Positions 45,265-54,426 of a stretch of 64,000 bases of DNA are shown piece after piece. Within the stretch, counting starts at the first letter, position 1, and every line of letters starts with the position of its first letter. The notes under the pieces were generated by a model. The model searched no databases. It worked only from the letters and a program-made list of their open reading frames with translations, and was not told where the DNA came from. Both the position numbers and the translations under genes were made by a program. The DNA is from Acrocarpospora corrugata (GTDB lineage Bacteria; Actinomycetota; Actinomycetes; Streptosporangiales; Streptosporangiaceae): the NCBI RefSeq assembly GCF_009687845.1, contig NZ_BLAD01000044.1, positions 119,806 through 183,805 on the forward strand. Reading direction: 5' to 3'.

Positions 45265-45984
45265 ATGAAGATCAGACGAATGCTCGTCGCGTTGGTGCTC
45301 GGGGCGGGCGTGATGCTCGGCGCGCCCGGTCCCGCGGACGCCGCCGCGACCACGGTCTCGTACCGCATGGCCGCCAGTTGGGGGCTCGGCTTCCAGGCGC
45401 AGCTGACCGTGACGCCGAGCGCCGCCGTGACCAGCTGGACGATCGAGTTCGATCTCGCCGCTCAGCAGGTGGTCACCGCGGCGTTCTTCGCCGATTTCAC
45501 GCAGACCGGCCAGCATGTCGTTCTGTCCAACCGGCCGTTCAATGGCGCCGTTCCGGCGGGTGGCGCGCTCAGTCTGGGGATTCAGGTCGGCAATCCGGGT
45601 CTGATCAATGTGCCGCCCGGCGCTTTCACGTTCAATGGCCAGCCCGCGACGTACACGCCCGAGCCTTACCTGCTCGCGAGCATCGCGCGGGTGCAGATCC
45701 CCGAGGGCGGGACCGTGTCGTTCAATGTGCGGATCAGCCAGATACCGGTTTCGCCCATCGTCGTCGAATTGGGCGGCGGCGATGCGAGCCAGGCGGTCGT
45801 CGTGACGCCGCGGCAGCTCACCTTCTCCAATAATCCGAGGTTCTGGAACCTCCCGCAGACGGTCGTCGTCACCAGGCTCGACGACCCGGGCGCAAATGGC
45901 CAGTCCGTGTTCATTCCGATCACCCAGTGGAACGGTAAGCCGGGTTATGCCATGGAGGCGGTCATCGCCGATCTGATCGGCTAG
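45265..45984 (+). CDS. Secreted CBM2-like protein with Ig-like domain
   Basis: 239 residues from ATG at 45265, with GGGGAG seven bases upstream. Signal peptide ends near PADAAAT. A CBM2-like domain follows (VSYRMAASWGLGFQAQLTVT, then TSWTIEFDL). The C-terminal half is a beta-sandwich (VQIPEGGTVSFNVRISQIP, then LTFSNNPRFWNLPQTVVV) resembling Calx-beta-like repeats. With no catalytic domain, it may help attach to polysaccharide. Confidence 0.8.
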   Translation: MKIRRMLVALVLGAGVMLGAPGPADAAATTVSYRMAASWGLGFQAQLTVTPSAAVTSWTIEFDLAAQQVVTAAFFADFTQTGQHVVLSNRPFNGAVPAGGALSLGIQVGNPGLINVPPGAFTFNGQPATYTPEPYLLASIARVQIPEGGTVSFNVRISQIPVSPIVVELGGGDASQAVVVTPRQLTFSNNPRFWNLPQTVVVTRLDDPGANGQSVFIPITQWNGKPGYAMEAVIADLIG

Positions 45985-46109
45985 ACCATCGGGCGGTAAA
46001 AGATGATTTCCCAGTGGGATGGGCTATCTGGCCCAGCTGGGGGAATCGCTTGGCCCGGCCCCGGAGATAACGCCCCTGCCAGGAGAAACTTACGGGGACG
46101 GGGCAGATT

Positions 46110-48131
46110 ATGGATTCGGCTGGGGGCCCGGCCACCGGGCTGCGCGACGCGGCGGGGGTGCGGGACGCCGCCGTCATGGCGGACGGCGACGGGGTGCGGG
46201 CGGCGGCGTCGGCGCGGGTGGCCGGGCACAGTCAGCAGCGGCGGCGGAACATCGCCGTCCTGGCCGAGCCGGGCGGGATGGCCCGGGCGGACGAGCCGAT
46301 CCGGGTGGCCACCCGGATCGACCGGCTCAGCCGGCACTACCGGGATGTGCGGCCGGTCAGCCCGCGCGCGATCGCGGCGGGGGATCCGGCCGCGATCGCG
46401 TCCGCGGAGGCGGTGCTGGAGCGGATCATCCAGACCGATGATCTGCTCGCGGTGGGTTACCTGGAGGGCGGGGTGGCGGCGGCGCGGGCGGTGGGCCGGA
46501 TCGTCATCCGCGATCAGCGGGGGCGGGTGGCCGGGTTCGGGACGGGTTCGCTGGTCTCGCCGGAGTTGCTGCTGACCAACCATCATGTGCTGGGGGACGC
46601 CGGGATCGCGGCGACCAGCGGCGTCGAGTTCGACTTCCAGGACGGCGTCGACGGCCGGCCGCTGCCGCTGCGGGAGTTCGGCCTGGATCCCGGCCGGTTC
46701 TTCTTCGCCGACCGGGAGCTGGACTTCGCGCTGGTGGCGGTGAAGGCCGGGCCGGGTGAGCTGGCCCGGTTCGGGTTCAACCCGCTGGTGGAGGCCGAGG
46801 GCAAGGCCATCGTCGGGGACTTCGTCACGATCATCCAGCATCCGCGCGGGGAGAAGAAGCAGATCGCGCTGCGGGAGAACCGCATCGTCGACGTCCTGGA
46901 CCTGTTCCTGCACTACCGGACGGACACCGAGCCGGGCTCGTCGGGCTCGCCGGTGTTCAACGACCAGTGGGAGGTCGTCGCCCTGCACCATGCCGGGGTG
47001 CCCGCCCCCGACCAGGCCGGCGGCGTCATCAACGAGGGTGTGCGGGTCAGCCGGTTGCTGGCCATGCTGCGCGCCCGGCCGTTCCCGCCCGCCCAGCAGG
47101 CGCTGATCGAGCGGCTGTTCACCGGGCAGGCGGCCCCGTCGATGATCCCGCCGCTGCCCGACCAGCCTGCGGCCGATGGGATGTCGCCGCAGACGATCTC
47201 ACTGACGGTGCCTTTCGATGTACGGCTGCGCTGCGACCGTGACGACGCGAGCGCACCGGGGCGAACGACGAACGGGGAGGCTGTCCGGATCGACCCGGAC
47301 TACACCAGCCGGGAAGGGTATGACCCTGATTTCCTGAGCCCGCAGCATCAGGTGCCGTTGCCGGTCCTGCACCCGGACCTGGTCCCGCTGGCCGCCGGCG
47401 GCCCCGGCTACGTGCTGCCGTACCACCACTTCAGCGTGGTGATCAACAAGAAGCGGCGGCTGGCCTTCTACACCGCCGTCAACATCGACGGCGCCACCAG
47501 CCAGCGCCTGCGCCGCGAGCCGGACCGCTGGACCTTCGACCCCCGGCTGCCCGAGGACGAGCAGACCGGGGAGAGCGTCTACCGCGACAACCCGCTCGAC
47601 CGCGGCCACCTGGTCCGCCGGCTCGACCCGGCCTGGGGAGGCTCCCGTACGGTGGCCAAGTCCGCCAACGACGACACCTTCCACTTCACCAACTGCACGC
47701 CGCAGCATCAGGACTTCAACCAGAACCAGACCACCTGGGCGGGGCTGGAGGACTACATCCTGGAGAACGCCGACAACCGGGACCTGCGGGTGAACGTGTT
47801 CACCGGGCCGATCCTGGCCGCCGACGACGATCCCTACCGGGGCGTCCAGCTGCCCCGCCAGTTCTGGAAGGTCGTCGCCATGGTCACCCAGGCGGGCGAG
47901 CTGTCGGCGACCGCGTACCTGCTCAGCCAGCAGGAACTCATCGACGGCCTGGAGATCGCACCCGAGCGGTTCTCCTACGGCGCGTACCAGACCTACCAGG
48001 TGCCGGTACGGCGGGTCGAGGAACTCACCCGGCTGGCCTTCGGCCCGCTCGCCGAAGCCGACCCTTTCACCCGCACCGAAGCGGACGCCCCGGCCAAGGA
48101 GATCAGCCACTTCCACCAGCTCGTCCTCTGA
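46110..48131 (+). CDS. Trypsin-like protease fused to NUC1 nuclease
   Basis: 673 residues from ATG at 46110. No signal peptide. The chymotrypsin-fold protease (about 130-320) has His159 (LLLTNHHVLG), Asp205 (RELDFALVAV) and Ser278 (PGSSGSPVF). The C-terminal DNA/RNA non-specific endonuclease (about 430-650) has the DRGH motif with His500 and metal-ligand Asn region FTNCTPQHQDFNQNQ. Both active sites look intact. A cytoplasmic nuclease carrying its own protease suggests proteolytic activation or self-restraint, as in bacterial conflict effectors; the activating signal is unknown. Confidence 0.92.
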   Translation: MDSAGGPATGLRDAAGVRDAAVMADGDGVRAAASARVAGHSQQRRRNIAVLAEPGGMARADEPIRVATRIDRLSRHYRDVRPVSPRAIAAGDPAAIASAEAVLERIIQTDDLLAVGYLEGGVAAARAVGRIVIRDQRGRVAGFGTGSLVSPELLLTNHHVLGDAGIAATSGVEFDFQDGVDGRPLPLREFGLDPGRFFFADRELDFALVAVKAGPGELARFGFNPLVEAEGKAIVGDFVTIIQHPRGEKKQIALRENRIVDVLDLFLHYRTDTEPGSSGSPVFNDQWEVVALHHAGVPAPDQAGGVINEGVRVSRLLAMLRARPFPPAQQALIERLFTGQAAPSMIPPLPDQPAADGMSPQTISLTVPFDVRLRCDRDDASAPGRTTNGEAVRIDPDYTSREGYDPDFLSPQHQVPLPVLHPDLVPLAAGGPGYVLPYHHFSVVINKKRRLAFYTAVNIDGATSQRLRREPDRWTFDPRLPEDEQTGESVYRDNPLDRGHLVRRLDPAWGGSRTVAKSANDDTFHFTNCTPQHQDFNQNQTTWAGLEDYILENADNRDLRVNVFTGPILAADDDPYRGVQLPRQFWKVVAMVTQAGELSATAYLLSQQELIDGLEIAPERFSYGAYQTYQVPVRRVEELTRLAFGPLAEADPFTRTEADAPAKEISHFHQLVL

Positions 48132-48154
48132 AGCCCGCGCGTAGCGCGCGAAGA

Positions 48155-48185
48155 ACGCTCGGATGCGGCATTCGCATCCGAGCGT
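48155..48185 (+). terminator. Terminator after the protease-nuclease gene
   Basis: ACGCTCGGATGCG pairs perfectly with CGCATCCGAGCGT around GCATT, 23 bases after the stop. The gene on the other side also ends towards it. Confidence 0.8.
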
Positions 48186-48272
48186 CCCGGCCGAATCGGC
48201 GCCATGCTCAGGCGTCCTTGAACGTCGCGTAGACGATCAGCAGCGGGAGACGTGTGGGGCTTGTCCCGTCCC

Positions 48273-50501
48273 TTACTCAACCGACCCGGTGATGTTGAAG
48301 TTGTCCCGGAAGACGTTGTCGGGGTCGTGCCGTGCTTTCAGGGCGCGCAGCCGCCGAAGCGTCTCGGCGGGGTAGGCGTCCGTGAGCCGCTCGGGGCGCA
48401 GGTCGGTCTCGAAGTTGAGGTACAGGCCGGAGAAGTGCCCGGCCATCGCGTCCCAGACCCGGTCCAGGCGGGTACGGCTCGCGCCGAACGCGACCACCTG
48501 GAAGTTCGCCGAACGATGCGCGTACGCCGTGGCGTCCGGGGCGACGTCGGCCACCGCCCCGCCGACCGAACGGATCTGGAAGAAGTAGGCCTCCCCACTC
48601 ATGATCAGTTCCGTCGCCGCCGCGGCGAATTCCGGGGTGATGTGCTCGACCAGCCCGGACCGGGTCACCGGCTCGCCCTGACCGTTGTGCGTGCCCCGCG
48701 GCACGTGCATGATCTCGGCGTACGGCAGCCGCTGAATCGTGTGGTCCAGCAGCGGCCCGGCATCGGCCAGCGGCTGCAGCCGATCGAGGATCGTCTCGGT
48801 GTCGTCGCTGTCGACCGCGGCCATCACCTGCGCGAGAACGGGCTGACCCGGCCGCGGCGGCCCCATGATGAGGAAACTGGTGAGATCCCGTGGCGCGGCC
48901 TCGACCGCGGCCCCCCAGCGCTCCAGGAACCCGGCGGTGTCCCCCGCGTCGAACACCAGCCGGCCGAACCCCACGTCGCCGACCTCGTCGGCCTCGAACT
49001 CGAACGAGGTGACGATCCCGAAGTTCGCGCCGGCTCCGCGTACCGCCCAGAACAGGTCGGGGTTCTCGGTCTCGCTGGCGCGGGTGACGGTCCCGTCGGC
49101 GAGGACCATGTCGACGGCGCGCAGATGGTCGATGGTCAGGCCGTGCTCGCGGACCAGCCAGCCGATCCCGCCCGAGGTGGCCAGCCCGCCGACGCCGACG
49201 CCCCCGTAGTCGCCGGAGCTGAGCGCCCACCCGTGCGGGGCGAGCGCGGCGGCGACGTCGCTCCAGCGGGCGCCCGGCTCGACGCGGATCCTGCGCGTCT
49301 CCTTGTCCAGGACCTCGATCTGGTGGAGTTCCGCCAGATCGATGACGATGCCGCCGCGGTTGGTGGAGCGTCCGCTGATGCCGTGCCCGCCGCTGCGGAT
49401 CGACAGCTTCACCGGCTGCCGCCGCGCGAAGCCCAGCGCGTCGGCCACCTCGGGCACGGTCCGTGGCCGCAGGACCAGGCCGGGCGCCCCGCCCCGGAGG
49501 TAGGTGGACCGGACGGCGGCGTATCCGGCGTCGCCCGGTTCGATAGCCGCGCCCGCCAGCGAGGGCGGGAGGTCGTCGTAGGCGATGTCCGCCTCGCGGC
49601 GTGAGCGGACACTGGAAACTGAGGACTTGACCGTCCCGCGTTCGGCGGCGACCAGTTCCCGCAGCGCGGGAGCGACCTCCTGGCCGAAGACCTGGATGGC
49701 GGCCGGATCGTCACCCATCAGGATGTAGCCGGAGAATCCGTGCTCCAGGGTCAGCATCGCCAGCTGCTCGACCCACTGCTCCGGCGGCCCGGACAGGCCG
49801 CCGATGTTCAGCAGGCGGCGGACCGCCGCCGGGTCGCGCCCCGCTTCCGCGGCGGCCGTGTCGATGATCGCGTTGCTTTCCGCGATCCCGTCCAGACCGC
49901 CCTCCAGGTACGCCAGGGTCGGCAGCCACCCGTCGGCCTTGGCACCGGTCAGGCGGAGCATCTTCGGCTTGTACGCCCCCAGCCAGATCTTGATGTCATG
50001 CGCCGGGGCAGGCCCGCGCTTGGCGCCGTCGACCTGGTAGTACGTGCCGTCCACCCGCAGAATCGACGGATTGCCGGCATCCCAGACCCCGCGGATGACG
50101 TCGATGGCCTCACTGAGGGCCCGCACACCCTGCCCCGGTGTCAGCCGCCGCCCGCCCATCGCGCCGATCGCCTCCCAGAAGCCGCCCGCGCCCAGGCCGA
50201 GCTCGAACCGGCCGCCGGACAGCAGGTCGAGGCTGGCCGCCGCCCGCGCGAGCACGGCGGGCGGGCGCAGCGGCAGGTTGAGGACGTTCGCCGAGACGTG
50301 GATCCGCTCGGTCCGCGCGGCGACGTAGGACAGCAGCGTCCAGGTGTCCAGGAATCCGGGCTGGTACGGGTGGTCCTGGAAGGTCGCCAAGTCGAGTCCG
50401 GCGGCTTCCGACGCCCGCGCCAGGCCTACGACCTGCTGCGGCGCGTTGTTGGCCGGGGTGATGAAGGACCCGAAGATCAGGTCATGGCCGTAGTCGGGCA
50501 T
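48273..50501 (-). CDS. Luciferase-like / FAD-linked (BBE) oxidoreductase fusion
   Basis: 742 residues from ATG at 50501; GGAGAGG seven bases upstream rejects the long open frame above. Residues about 1-325 are a luciferase-like monooxygenase barrel (LIFGSFITPANNAPQQVVGL; GRFELGLGAGGFWEAIGAMG), possibly using F420 or FMN. From about 370 a PCMH FAD-binding fold follows (SIRSGGHGISGRSTNRGG), with the His expected to bind FAD covalently, and ends in a BBE motif (RHDPDNVFRDNFNI). The second FAD-linking Cys of bicovalent enzymes is absent. The two halves are normally separate proteins. It is divergent from a MarR gene. Confidence 0.9.
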   Translation of the reverse strand: MPDYGHDLIFGSFITPANNAPQQVVGLARASEAAGLDLATFQDHPYQPGFLDTWTLLSYVAARTERIHVSANVLNLPLRPPAVLARAAASLDLLSGGRFELGLGAGGFWEAIGAMGGRRLTPGQGVRALSEAIDVIRGVWDAGNPSILRVDGTYYQVDGAKRGPAPAHDIKIWLGAYKPKMLRLTGAKADGWLPTLAYLEGGLDGIAESNAIIDTAAAEAGRDPAAVRRLLNIGGLSGPPEQWVEQLAMLTLEHGFSGYILMGDDPAAIQVFGQEVAPALRELVAAERGTVKSSVSSVRSRREADIAYDDLPPSLAGAAIEPGDAGYAAVRSTYLRGGAPGLVLRPRTVPEVADALGFARRQPVKLSIRSGGHGISGRSTNRGGIVIDLAELHQIEVLDKETRRIRVEPGARWSDVAAALAPHGWALSSGDYGGVGVGGLATSGGIGWLVREHGLTIDHLRAVDMVLADGTVTRASETENPDLFWAVRGAGANFGIVTSFEFEADEVGDVGFGRLVFDAGDTAGFLERWGAAVEAAPRDLTSFLIMGPPRPGQPVLAQVMAAVDSDDTETILDRLQPLADAGPLLDHTIQRLPYAEIMHVPRGTHNGQGEPVTRSGLVEHITPEFAAAATELIMSGEAYFFQIRSVGGAVADVAPDATAYAHRSANFQVVAFGASRTRLDRVWDAMAGHFSGLYLNFETDLRPERLTDAYPAETLRRLRALKARHDPDNVFRDNFNITGSVE

Positions 50502-50544
50502 CGGTACGCCTCTCCGCCGAGCAAGACGCTCCGCATCCAGATGA

Positions 50545-50561
50545 GTTGTCCCACAAACTAT
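50545..50561. promoter_or_regulatory. Imperfect inverted repeat between the fusion oxidoreductase and MarR genes
   Basis: AGTTGTCCCACAAACTA pairs TTGT with ACAA around CCC, with imperfect outer arms. It lies in the AT-richer 111-base gap shared by the two divergent starts. MarR proteins commonly bind such sites next to their own gene. Confidence 0.4.
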
Positions 50562-50612
50562 ATTCATCGCAGATGTTTTGTCTAACAGCGCTTGTGCGGC
50601 TACTATTTCGGC

Positions 50613-51128
50613 ATGAGCGGCATGGCATCCCAGCGGCGGAGCGGCCCGGGCGTGCACACAGAAGGCGACTTCGGCTGGCATCTGGGCGTGCTGCTGGCGG
50701 CCTACCACGGCTCCGTCTCACCACTGCTCGGCGAACTCCCGCACGCCACCCGCGGCTACCAGATCCTGTCCACAGTGGTCCACGGCGACCAGCCCACCCA
50801 GGCGGCCCTCGCCGCCCACCTGGGCATCGACCGCACCGTGATGACCTACCTCATCGACGACCTCGCCAAGGCCGGCCTGGTCGAACGCCGGCTGAACCCG
50901 GCCGACCGCCGGGCCCGCAAGATCGTCGTCACCCCGCTGGGCGCCAAGACTCTCGCCGAACTCGAACAGCGGGTCCGCGAAGCGGAGGAGACCCTCCTGG
51001 CCGGGCTCGACGACGCGCAGCGGGCGACCTTCCGCGACCTGCTACGCCACCTGGCCTGCGGCCTCCGCGACATCGAACCGCAGGTCGACCCGTGCACGGC
51101 CGCCGAGCATCTGCTGCCGCCCGCCTAG
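50613..51128 (+). CDS. MarR-family regulator
   Basis: 171 residues from ATG at 50613 (MSGMASQ); ATG at 50622 is close. The winged helix reads QAALAAHLGIDRTVMTYLID, followed by VERRLNPADRRARKIVVT, the wing. It likely represses itself and the divergent fusion oxidoreductase gene in response to a small aromatic ligand, by family analogy. Confidence 0.92.
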   Translation: MSGMASQRRSGPGVHTEGDFGWHLGVLLAAYHGSVSPLLGELPHATRGYQILSTVVHGDQPTQAALAAHLGIDRTVMTYLIDDLAKAGLVERRLNPADRRARKIVVTPLGAKTLAELEQRVREAEETLLAGLDDAQRATFRDLLRHLACGLRDIEPQVDPCTAAEHLLPPA

Positions 51129-51143
51129 CGTTGGGTGGACCGG

Positions 51144-52220
51144 TCACGGCAACAGGATCACTTTGCCGTTGACCGTACGGGATTCGGCGAAAGTCAGTGC
51201 CGCGGCCACCTCCTCAAGGGGGTAGCGCGCGGCGATGTTGGGCTTCAGGGTCCCGTCGGCGAGCAGGGCGAACACGTGTCCCAGGTCTTCTTCGAGGCGC
51301 TCGCGGAAGCGGGCCGGTCGCGTCCGGTGGCCTGCCCACAGATCGTAGAACGTCGCGCGGTGCCCGTTCGGCAGCGCGTTCCACAGCAGCACCCGGCTGA
51401 GGGCTTTCACGAACGGCAGCACCAGGCCGCCGGTGTCACCGACCCCCGCGATGATGGCGTAACAGACCAGGGCCCCGCGCGGCGCCGGCAGCCCGTAGGA
51501 GACGCGCGTCATGGGCCCGCCGATGTTGTCGAACACCGCGTCCACACCCCGGGGGGACAGCTCCCGGACGCGGTCGGCGAGGTTCGGGTCGTTGTAGTCG
51601 ACGGGTTCGACGCCGGCCGCCCTGAGCGCGTCGTGATGGCGGGGGGACGCCGCCCCGATGACCCGGATTCCCGCGTGCTGTCCCAGTTGGATGAGGATTC
51701 CGCCCACGCCGCCGTTGGCGCCGTGCACGAGGATGGTCTGACCGGGTTGGACGCGCGCCGCCCGGTGCAGCATCTGCCACGCGGTCACTCCGTTGACCAC
51801 GACGGTCTCCGCGTCGGCCGGATCGACGCCGGCCGGCACCAGGACGCTGTCGCGTGCCTCGACCACCGCGTGAGTGGCCCAGCCGCCGGTCTTGGTCAGC
51901 GTCGCGACTCTCGCGCCGATGAGCGAGGCGTCCACCTTGGGGCCGACCTGGAGGACCGTACCGACCAGGTCGTATCCGGGGACGAAGGGGAACTTCGGCT
52001 GCCCGAAGTAACGGCCGCGGCGCATCGCCTGCTCGGCGTAGGAGATGCCGGTCGCTTCGACGGCGAGGAGGAGCTGTCCCGGGCCCGGGACGTCCAGCGG
52101 CCCGGTTTCGAGGATCAGGCCGTCGGGCTCCACGAGGCCGGGCAGAACGACTCTCCTGGCCGAGGTGGGGATAGGCGTCAGACGTACGGCGTCACCAGCG
52201 AGCGCAGCAGGCCGGGCCAT
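51144..52220 (-). CDS. Zinc-less MDR / quinone-oxidoreductase-type dehydrogenase
   Basis: 358 residues from ATG at 52220. Homology seems to begin at RRVVLPGLVEPDGL near residue 22; there is no closer standard start. The NAD(P)H motif is VHGANGGVGGILIQLGQH and the substrate region GYDLVGTVLQVG. No catalytic-zinc Cys set is present. The start overlaps the preceding gene by 43 bases, so the two are coupled. The stop converges on MarR 15 bases away. Confidence 0.88.
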   Translation of the reverse strand: MARPAALAGDAVRLTPIPTSARRVVLPGLVEPDGLILETGPLDVPGPGQLLLAVEATGISYAEQAMRRGRYFGQPKFPFVPGYDLVGTVLQVGPKVDASLIGARVATLTKTGGWATHAVVEARDSVLVPAGVDPADAETVVVNGVTAWQMLHRAARVQPGQTILVHGANGGVGGILIQLGQHAGIRVIGAASPRHHDALRAAGVEPVDYNDPNLADRVRELSPRGVDAVFDNIGGPMTRVSYGLPAPRGALVCYAIIAGVGDTGGLVLPFVKALSRVLLWNALPNGHRATFYDLWAGHRTRPARFRERLEEDLGHVFALLADGTLKPNIAARYPLEEVAAALTFAESRTVNGKVILLP

Positions 52221-52738
52221 CGGGGACCGTTGTGGACCCGTTCGGGTACCAGATAGCGGTAAGGACCGACGGGGCGGATCTCGTCGTCACGCACTGGCAG
52301 CACGACGAGCTCCAGCGAGAACGGTTGCGCCGTGCGGCCCAGCTCGTGCTCGGCCTCGGCCACCACCTGGCCGGTCGGCACCTTCTCATCCAGATGCAGG
52401 CCAGACGCCAGGCCGGCGCTCTTGCGGGCGTTGTGCCAGCGATGGGCCTCCTCCCAGCCTCCGGCCACGGCCTGCCGCAGCGCGGGGAAACCATGAAGGC
52501 CGGAGAAGGCGGGCGGTGCGAATGACCACTCCACCGGCGGGTTCTGACGATCCAACGGCAAGGTCGTCGAGGGGGCGGTGACCAGGGACCGCCACCAGGC
52601 CAACCAGCCCTCGGTCAGTTCCGCGGCGTCCGACGGGGCCGCACGCCGGTCCGGCGGCGGCTCGACATCCATCGGCCCGGGTACGACGCCCCCCACCTCC
52701 ACCTGGATGCGTTCGGCGGCGCGGAACCACAGCGCCAT
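52178..52738 (-). CDS. Hypothetical protein coupled to the MDR gene
   Basis: 186 residues from ATG at 52738 (MALWFRAAERIQVEVGG), with GAGGT eight bases upstream; ATG at 52783 is a longer alternative with a weak site. Trp-rich mid region (EGWLAWWRSLV) and LVVLPVRDDEIRPVGPYRYL near the end. No membrane segment or known motif. Strongly overlapping with the MDR gene. The family was not recognised. Confidence 0.7.
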   Translation of the reverse strand: MALWFRAAERIQVEVGGVVPGPMDVEPPPDRRAAPSDAAELTEGWLAWWRSLVTAPSTTLPLDRQNPPVEWSFAPPAFSGLHGFPALRQAVAGGWEEAHRWHNARKSAGLASGLHLDEKVPTGQVVAEAEHELGRTAQPFSLELVVLPVRDDEIRPVGPYRYLVPERVHNGPRWPGLLRSLVTPYV

Positions 52739-52947
52739 GTCGTGCGACCTCGACCACCGGTCAACGCTGATGCGCCACGACATCGAACCAGCTCGCTGCA
52801 TCGCCCCCACCTACGACCGCCGACCTTCGGGTCATTCTCCCCACGACAGGTTCACCTGCGATAGCCATGCCGGACATTACGTTGGCCGACGCGATACCAC
52901 TAGCCCCAGCCTTTGAGCGCACCGCTTCCCCCGGGCCCCCGACGTGA

Positions 52948-53100
52948 TCACTCCAGATCTTGCCACCCCCAGCGGGCGGCGGCGCTGCCATCGGGTTCCC
53001 GCCCGAACGCGAACCGCTCCCGATGATCACCGATTTCAAGGAACCACCCGAATAGCTCTCCGGCGGATAGCCGTCCGGCCAGCACGGTGAGCTGGTCACT
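52948..53100 (-). pseudogene. Detached C-terminal tail of the NTPase paralog
   Basis: The minus frame reads LTVLAGRLSAGELFGWFLEI, then GDHRERFAFGREPDG and ends GWQDLE with a stop. It matches the last 45 residues of the 20077-23217 protein closely. It is separated from the rest of the paralog by about 240 unrelated bases and the loss of all helical repeats. Confidence 0.8.
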
Positions 53101-53127
53101 AGGGCACCCTCTTTCTTGCGGGCACGA

Positions 53128-54426
53128 TTACGGTGCTCGTTGTTGGGACTCGGCGGGAGCCGGGGTGACGGTCTGTGTTGGTCGCCGTTTGACGGCCTGC
53201 ATGACACCACCGCCCCCGGTTCTCGCGGGGCTTCGGACCGGCAACAGGGAGACGCGCCGTAGAGCGCCGGTTAGTGACCACCCGGGAGCAGGCCTCGTCG
53301 CCCTCCCCCGGGAACCGGCGCTACCGGTGGCGTGGGCGGTGCGTCGGCGCCGATTGCGGACGGCGCCGGACTTGACGGCGGCCAGGATGCCGGGAATGCC
53401 GTTGCAGGGGGTGGTCACATACTCCAGCGCCCGCTCCAGCCACTCCTCCCCTGCCTGGTCCCACTCGGTACCGGTCAGGTAGCCGGGAGCGGCCCCGGCC
53501 AGCAGCCCAAGCGGCAGATACGGCCCGCAGCCCAGCCGGCGGGCGTCCATCGCGGCGTGGATCAAGGCTTTGATGGCGGGCGGGGCCTGCTCGTAGCGGT
53601 CCATCAGCACCGGCACCCCGGCCAGGTACTGGGTGATCTGAGCATCCTGGGCGCGTTCAGCGGCCTCGCCGAGACGGGGATCGCCGCCGGTGTGATCGGC
53701 CAGGGCCCGCAGGTCCGACTCGGTGAACTGGTCCGCCACGCTGATCTTGTGCCCGTCCAGGAGCTCGCGGGCCTGCGCGTGCGGGTCACCGCCGGTGCGG
53801 GTGATCAGGGTGTCCCAGTACTTGGGCCACAGGGTGGCCAGCACCAGTACCGGCCCCCGGCCTGGGTCGCGCAGCAGTTCCCGCAGCCCGGCCGCGACGC
53901 GTTCCCCCAACTGCGGGTCGGCGAGGTAGAACTGGGCCTCGTTCAGCCACACCACCGTTTGCGGCCCGATCCGCTCCAGCGCGTCCAGGACGGCGTCGGG
54001 CCGGGTGGGGTCGATCGGATGCCGCAGCCGCCACTCCCGGGGCTGGTCGCGCAGCGGGTGCAAGGCTTCCCAGCAGGCCCGGGTCTTGCCGGTGGAGGAC
54101 CCGCCCACCAGCACCGCGACCCGGCTCGCCCCCGCCGCCGCCTCCGCCACCACCGCACCGAGCGCCTGGTCATGCGCTCGCGGCACATACGCCGGCAGCG
54201 CCGGCAGCCCGGCCACCGTGGAGTCGATGGCGCGGTGGATCTCCAGCTGGTGCGCGAACGGGTCGGCCACCTCACTCAGCGGCCGGCCCGGCTGCGGCCG
54301 CTCCCGCACGGCCGCCTCCCGTGGCCCGGCCGCAGAGCCGATCATTAGGATGGTCGCGTGGTCGCCGGAGGAGATGATCCCGGAATTGTCACGCCCCACA
54401 GCGACCCCGGGCGAATGCACTGCCAT
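53128..54426 (-). CDS. Truncated P-loop NTPase paralog
   Basis: 432 residues from ATG at 54426 with GAGGG six bases upstream. It is clearly homologous to residues 125-450 of the 20077-23217 protein: GRPLSEVADPFAHQLEIHRA, Walker A GGSSTGKT and TVVWLNEAQFYL. The HTH is replaced by a Gly/Asp segment, VGRDNSGIISSGDHATI. Homology ends after CNGIPGILAAV; the last 90 residues are an Arg/Pro-rich out-of-family tail and the solenoid is missing. It may be inactive, or a stand-alone NTPase. Confidence 0.75.
   Translation of the reverse strand: MAVHSPGVAVGRDNSGIISSGDHATILMIGSAAGPREAAVRERPQPGRPLSEVADPFAHQLEIHRAIDSTVAGLPALPAYVPRAHDQALGAVVAEAAAGASRVAVLVGGSSTGKTRACWEALHPLRDQPREWRLRHPIDPTRPDAVLDALERIGPQTVVWLNEAQFYLADPQLGERVAAGLRELLRDPGRGPVLVLATLWPKYWDTLITRTGGDPHAQARELLDGHKISVADQFTESDLRALADHTGGDPRLGEAAERAQDAQITQYLAGVPVLMDRYEQAPPAIKALIHAAMDARRLGCGPYLPLGLLAGAAPGYLTGTEWDQAGEEWLERALEYVTTPCNGIPGILAAVKSGAVRNRRRRTAHATGSAGSRGRATRPAPGWSLTGALRRVSLLPVRSPARTGGGGVMQAVKRRPTQTVTPAPAESQQRAP

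Noticed and set aside
48208-48246. Minus-strand reading LLIVYATFKDA before a stop
   Set aside because: Only about 14 residues without a start; too short to call a gene tail.
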